NCBI GenBank assembly: GCA_031547305.1
Contig: JAVBSC010000045.1
Location: 1 to 51,867 of the forward strand
Source: JAVBSC01 sp031547305
GTDB lineage: Bacteria; Desulfobacterota; Desulfovibrionia; Desulfovibrionales; Desulfovibrionaceae
DNA: 51,867 nt
Reading direction: 5' to 3'
Shown: in pieces, positions 48,373 through 51,867 of the stretch
How positions within the stretch are numbered: position 1 is the stretch's first letter
Layout: each line of letters begins with the position of its first letter
The notes under the pieces: generated by a model
Told to the model about the DNA's origin: nothing
The model's database searches: none
Seen by the model: the letters and a program-made list of their open reading frames with translations, nothing else
Translations under genes and position numbers: made by a program

Positions 48373-49279
48373 ATTCTTTAATGGTGGCGATCAACTCTTT
48401 GAGCACCTGGTCGGCTTTTTCCACCGGCACCTGGCAGGTGCCCACGCGCGGGTGCCCGCCGCCGCCGTACTTGAGCATCAGACTGCCCACGTCCGTTTTA
48501 CAGCCTCGATTCAGGATGGAGTGCCCGACGGTCAGGACGATGTTCCGGCGCTGAAAACCCCACATGACCTGGATGCTTATGTTGCATTCCGGATACATGG
48601 CGTAGGCGCTGAAGCGGTTGCCGGTGTAAATTTCCTCCTGCTCGCGCAGGTCAATGACCAGCACGTTGCCGTGCAGGGCCGAGCGCTCCTTGAGCATTTC
48701 CCGGAAAAGTTTTTCCTGGGAAAAATAGCGGTCAGTGCGTTCGATCACGTCCGGCAGGGCCAGAATGGCCGAGGAATTCATGGTCATGCAGTAATTGATG
48801 AGATCCAGCATGAGCTGGTAGTTGCTGATGCGGTAGTCGTGATAACGGCCCAGGCCGGTGCGCGGATCCATGACAAAGCCGATCAGCACCCAGTCCTTGG
48901 GGTCCAGAATGTCGGATTTGTCAAGCATGCCGCTGTCCACTTTATCCACGGCGGCCAGAAGCTCGTCCAAAACAGGCGAGAACTTGGCGTGCCCGCCGTA
49001 GTATTCCCAAACAACCCTGGCGCAGCTTGGCAGCATTTTTACCAAGCCGTCGCACCGCACGTCCTTGTTGCGCTCCAACTCGCTGGTGTGGTGGTCAAAC
49101 CACATGCCGCAACCCGGGGAATACGGAACGTTGGCCAGCACATCGTCCGGCCCCACATCCACCAGGCCGTCCTGCAAATCCTTGGGGTGCACGAATTTAT
49201 ATTCAGTGACCACGCCGACCATTTTCAGCAAAACGCCGCAGACCAGGCCGTCAAAATCAGATCGGGTGACCAGCCGCAT
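48371..49279 (-). CDS. DHH family phosphoesterase (exopolyphosphatase/nanoRNase-like)
   Basis: 302 residues. The DHH N-terminal domain has SDFDG with D8 and D10, and DHHTSE at 62-67. The C-terminal DHHA1 domain ends with the GGGGHPRVG motif at about 272-280, which binds substrate. Similar proteins hydrolyse short oligonucleotides, cyclic dinucleotide products or polyphosphate; the substrate cannot be told here. GAGGA seven bases before ATG 49279 fixes the start. Its stop lies inside the terminator shared with clpB. Confidence 0.85.
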   Translation of the reverse strand: MRLVTRSDFDGLVCGVLLKMVGVVTEYKFVHPKDLQDGLVDVGPDDVLANVPYSPGCGMWFDHHTSELERNKDVRCDGLVKMLPSCARVVWEYYGGHAKFSPVLDELLAAVDKVDSGMLDKSDILDPKDWVLIGFVMDPRTGLGRYHDYRISNYQLMLDLINYCMTMNSSAILALPDVIERTDRYFSQEKLFREMLKERSALHGNVLVIDLREQEEIYTGNRFSAYAMYPECNISIQVMWGFQRRNIVLTVGHSILNRGCKTDVGSLMLKYGGGGHPRVGTCQVPVEKADQVLKELIATIKE

Positions 49280-49380
49280 GCAACTTCCTCGCAAGGTTAT
49301 TGTGGAACAACTTCAGCCCTTTCCTGATACCCTGTGCCGGAAGTTCTGGCAAGGGGATATCGTGAGTGGGATAACGCCGG

Positions 49381-49527
49381 GGGGCGCTTCCAAATAACGG
49401 ATTGCGCGCCAATGGTAAGAAAAGCGGGCCTTTTTGCGCGGGGAGCGTACTCTTATGGTACCCGACCGGAGCAAAAAAGCCCGCTTGACGCAGCCATCGG
49501 ACAAAAGCCGTATTTGGAAGCCGCCCC
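49381..49527. repeat. long imperfect inverted repeat (two 70-base arms)
   Basis: Left arm 49381-49450 begins GGGGCGCTTCCAAATAACGG; right arm 49458-49527 is its imperfect inverted copy ending GGAAGCCGCCCC. They are joined by a 7-base loop TCTTATG. Best-paired blocks are the outer 20 bases, AAGCGGGCC-TTTTTGC with GCAAAAAAGCCCGCTT, and the apical GTAC/GTAC. It lies three bases from the lon stop codon and fills most of the gap to the DHH gene. Candidate MITE or structured RNA; may also terminate lon. Confidence 0.7.
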
Positions 49528-49529
49528 TC

Positions 49530-51867
49530 CTATTGGGCCCTGGGGCTGTTATCCACCGCCTGGGAGGCGCCCCTTTTTAGAGAATGAAAAAGCGGCACGG
49601 AATCCTTGAAGCCGCAAAAAATCTCCTCCGTACTGGCCGGCAAGGCCAGGGGCAGCACCTCGTCCACGTGCTCCACAAAAACTATTTTAAGGCCCCTGAG
49701 TATTTCCGAGGGTACTTCCTTAAGATCCTTCTCGTTGTCCTTGGGAATAAGCACTTTGCTGATCAGGCCGCGGTGCGCGGCCAGCAGTTTTTCGCGCAGG
49801 CCGCCTATGGGCAGCACCCGGCCGCGCAGGGTTATTTCTCCGGTCATAGCCACATCGTGGCGCACCGGAATGCCCAGCAGGGCGGAAACCAGCGAGGTGG
49901 TCAGGGTGATGCCGGCCGAAGGCCCGTCCTTGGGAGTGGCGCCTTCAGGCACATGGATGTGGATGTCTATGTCCTTGTAAAAATCCGGACGCAGGCCAAA
50001 CATGTCGGAACGCGAGCGCACGTAGGAAAGCGCGGCCTGGGCGGATTCGGTCATGACCTCACCCAGCTTGCCGGTGGTGCTCACCTTGCCGGAGCCGGGC
50101 ATGATGGCGGTTTCAACCATAAGCATTTCCCCGCCCAGCTCCGTATAGGCCAAGCCGTTGCACACGCCCACCTGGGGCTGGTCCTCCCGCTCGCCGTGGC
50201 GGTATTTTTTAACGCCCAGAAACTGCGGTATGTTCTGCTTGGTTACGTTTACAACCGCCCGCGCGTCGCCTTTTTCCACAATGCTCATAGCGCTTTTGCG
50301 GCAGACCGTGGCCAGTTCGCGTTCCAGGTTGCGCACCCCGGCTTCCCTGGTATAGGTGCGGATTATTTCCAGAACAGCGCTGTCGGAAATGCGCAGGTTT
50401 TCCGGCTGGAGTCCGTTGGCCTCAATCTGCTTGGGCAAAAGGAATCTGCCGGCTATGCTGCGTTTTTCCGTTTCCAGATAGCCGGACAACCTGATTATCT
50501 CCATGCGGTCCTGCAGAGGCAGGGGAATGGAATGCAGGCTGTTGGCCGTGGTGATGAAAAAGACCTGGGACAGATCATAGTCCATGTCCAGGTAATGATC
50601 GTTGAAGGTGTTGTTCTGTTCCGGGTCCAGCACTTCCAGCAGGGCGGACGAAGGATCGCCCCGGAAGTCCATGCTCATTTTATCTATTTCATCCAGACAA
50701 AACAATGGGTTATTGTACTTGGTGCGTTTGAGCGACTGGATGATCTTGCCCGGCAGCGCGCCCACATAGGTGCGCCTATGCCCGCGTATTTCCGCTTCGT
50801 CACGCACACCGCCCAGGGAAAGCCGGATAAACTCGCGGCCGGTGGCTCTGGCCACGGATTTGGCCAGAGAAGTCTTGCCCACGCCCGGGGGGCCGACCAG
50901 GCAGAGAATCGGGCCTTTGAGCTTGTTGGCCATTTTCTGCACGGCCAGATATTCCAGAATGCGCTCTTTGGGTTTTTCCAGGCCAAAGTGATCTTCGTCC
51001 AGAATCCGCCTGGCCTCGGCAATGTCTATGCTGGTCTCTTTAAGCACGTTCCAGGGCAGATCCAGAATCCAGTCCACATAGTTGTGCACCACCGTGTACT
51101 CGGCGGAAGAAGGCGGCATCTGGCGCAATTTTTTCAGCTCGCGCCGGGCTTTTTCCCGCGATTCCTCGGACATGCTCTTTTCATTCAGACGGCGCTCCAG
51201 CTCGGAGGCTTCGGCCTGGGGATCGTCTTCCCGGCCCATTTCCTTGTGAATGGCCTTGATTTGCTCGTTCAGGTAAAAATCGCGCTGGTTACGCTCAATC
51301 TGGCTCTTCACCCGGTTTTTCAGGCGTTTTTCCATGGAGGAAATGGTCACTTCGCCTTGCAGAAGCTCCAGCACTTTTTCCAGGCGGGCCAAGGGATCGA
51401 GTATTTCCAGCACTTCCTGCTTTTTTTGGTAGTCCAGCTTGAGGTGCGGCATGAGCGAATCCGCCAGGCGGCCCGGCGTGTTCAGGGAAGCGATGGCCTG
51501 CAAACTTTCCGGGGTGAGCTTTTTGTTGATCTTGCCGTATTCCTCCAGCACCTCGTGCATGGTCCGGATGGCCGCCTCGGCTTCCGGCGAAATGGCGTCG
51601 TATTCCTCCACCTCGCTGACCGCGACAACGTTCAGGTAATCCCGATCGTCCGCTGTGCCCGTCAGCCCGGTGGGCCAAGCGTGCCCTTCCAGATCCATTC
51701 TGGCCCGGTACAGTCCTTCAAAGAGAACTTTGACCGTGCCGTCCGGCAGCCGGAGCATCTGCAAAACCCGGCTGACCGTTCCCATTTCAAAAAGATCCCC
51801 CAGTGTCGGGTGATCCAGATCCGCGCTGCGCTGGGAAACCAGAAAAATCTGCTTGTCGTAATCCGCG
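49530..51867 (-). CDS. lon: ATP-dependent protease Lon, N-terminus cut by window edge
   Basis: AAA+ serine protease degrading misfolded and regulatory proteins. The frame is open to the right edge, where the Lon N domain is already readable (KQIFLVSQRSADLD, then FEMGTVSRVLQML). The coiled-coil linker, Walker A GPPGVGKT, Walker B PLFCLDEIDKM and proteolytic core EGATPKDGPSAGITL with the catalytic serine follow. At least 778 residues are in the window and only the first few dozen are missing. The C-terminus has a short extension after the protease domain (FHSLKRGASQAVDNSPRAQ). Last gene of its transcript, ended by the long inverted repeat. Confidence 0.96.
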   Translation of the reverse strand, partial: ADYDKQIFLVSQRSADLDHPTLGDLFEMGTVSRVLQMLRLPDGTVKVLFEGLYRARMDLEGHAWPTGLTGTADDRDYLNVVAVSEVEEYDAISPEAEAAIRTMHEVLEEYGKINKKLTPESLQAIASLNTPGRLADSLMPHLKLDYQKKQEVLEILDPLARLEKVLELLQGEVTISSMEKRLKNRVKSQIERNQRDFYLNEQIKAIHKEMGREDDPQAEASELERRLNEKSMSEESREKARRELKKLRQMPPSSAEYTVVHNYVDWILDLPWNVLKETSIDIAEARRILDEDHFGLEKPKERILEYLAVQKMANKLKGPILCLVGPPGVGKTSLAKSVARATGREFIRLSLGGVRDEAEIRGHRRTYVGALPGKIIQSLKRTKYNNPLFCLDEIDKMSMDFRGDPSSALLEVLDPEQNNTFNDHYLDMDYDLSQVFFITTANSLHSIPLPLQDRMEIIRLSGYLETEKRSIAGRFLLPKQIEANGLQPENLRISDSAVLEIIRTYTREAGVRNLERELATVCRKSAMSIVEKGDARAVVNVTKQNIPQFLGVKKYRHGEREDQPQVGVCNGLAYTELGGEMLMVETAIMPGSGKVSTTGKLGEVMTESAQAALSYVRSRSDMFGLRPDFYKDIDIHIHVPEGATPKDGPSAGITLTTSLVSALLGIPVRHDVAMTGEITLRGRVLPIGGLREKLLAAHRGLISKVLIPKDNEKDLKEVPSEILRGLKIVFVEHVDEVLPLALPASTEEIFCGFKDSVPLFHSLKRGASQAVDNSPRAQ

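Noticed and set aside
49313..49504. Small open frame inside the long inverted repeat
   Set aside because: The region is explained by the inverted repeat; no ribosome-binding site and no hydrophobic or domain pattern.
1..51867. tRNA genes, rRNA, CRISPR array, complete insertion sequence, prophage
   Set aside because: No T-loop or acceptor-stem pattern was noticed in the intergenic gaps, no regularly spaced repeats, and no transposase, integrase or phage structural gene.

Overview
The window is a gene-dense, moderately GC-rich stretch of about 52 kb from a Gram-negative sulfate-reducer-type deltaproteobacterium, most likely Desulfovibrionaceae. The reasons are the protein families present (long A/P/Q-rich LptC tail, metal-type KdsA, Mn-dependent pyrophosphatase, RdgC with an unknown partner, single-chain iron-sulfur serine dehydratase) and the gene orders, e.g. 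pyrG-kdsA-kdsC-lptC-lptA-lptB-rpoN-hpf-ptsN-rapZ-EIIA-EIIB-EIIC and rpsU-yqeY-mutS2-dnaG-rpoD. The genus is an inference from memory of such clusters, not from a search.

Layout. 1-3.3 kb: divergent birA (cut by the left edge) and cca, a GNAT acetyltransferase, and ppaC. 3.4-14.0 kb: a long leftward cluster that makes CTP and KDO, builds the LPS transport bridge, encodes sigma-54 and ends in the nitrogen-PTS/hibernation/RapZ/mannose-type PTS genes, with a terminator at about 3.45 kb. 14.1-15.6 kb: purQ and a small zinc-binding protein. 15.6-19.9 kb: a racemase-family gene, a cation symporter, an SPFH protein and a small membrane protein. 20-27.7 kb: an extended macromolecular synthesis operon (HU, a small membrane protein, S21, YqeY, MutS2, primase, sigma-70). 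27.8-32.8 kb: rsmA, a second EF-G and two unknown genes. 33.2-39.7 kb: rdgC and partner, two oligopeptide-type ABC permeases, a CgeB-like glycosyltransferase and recN. 39.7-44.3 kb: a ParE toxin remnant, argB, an exported protein, sdaA and a polysaccharide deacetylase. 44.3-51.9 kb: a protein-quality-control block (CbpA-type DnaJ, MerR/CbpM-like modulator, ClpB, a DHH phosphoesterase, and Lon cut by the right edge).

The main oddity is that three genes of one functional module, close together between 3.5 and 7.0 kb, are interrupted. hpf has an in-frame TAA between its two domains. ptsN has a one-base frameshift in an A7 tract, and the PTS EIIC gene one in an A9 tract. In each case the ancestral frame is still readable and fits the neighbouring start/stop overlaps. 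I found no other interrupted housekeeping gene. Real decay of the PTS branch, slippage-rescued expression, or sequence error are the three explanations to separate.

Other non-genic structure: a dispersed repeat of about 130-150 bp (34331-34483 and 40737-40869, with two more distant relatives near 19.66 and 30.68 kb); a 147-bp long inverted repeat behind lon; a perfect 10-bp-arm palindrome in front of clpB; and palindromes on the presumed promoters of ppaC, the symporter and rpsU. The symporter and its racemase neighbour both carry substitutions at residues normally diagnostic for acidic amino acids. I saw no CRISPR array, tRNA, rRNA, complete insertion sequence or prophage.
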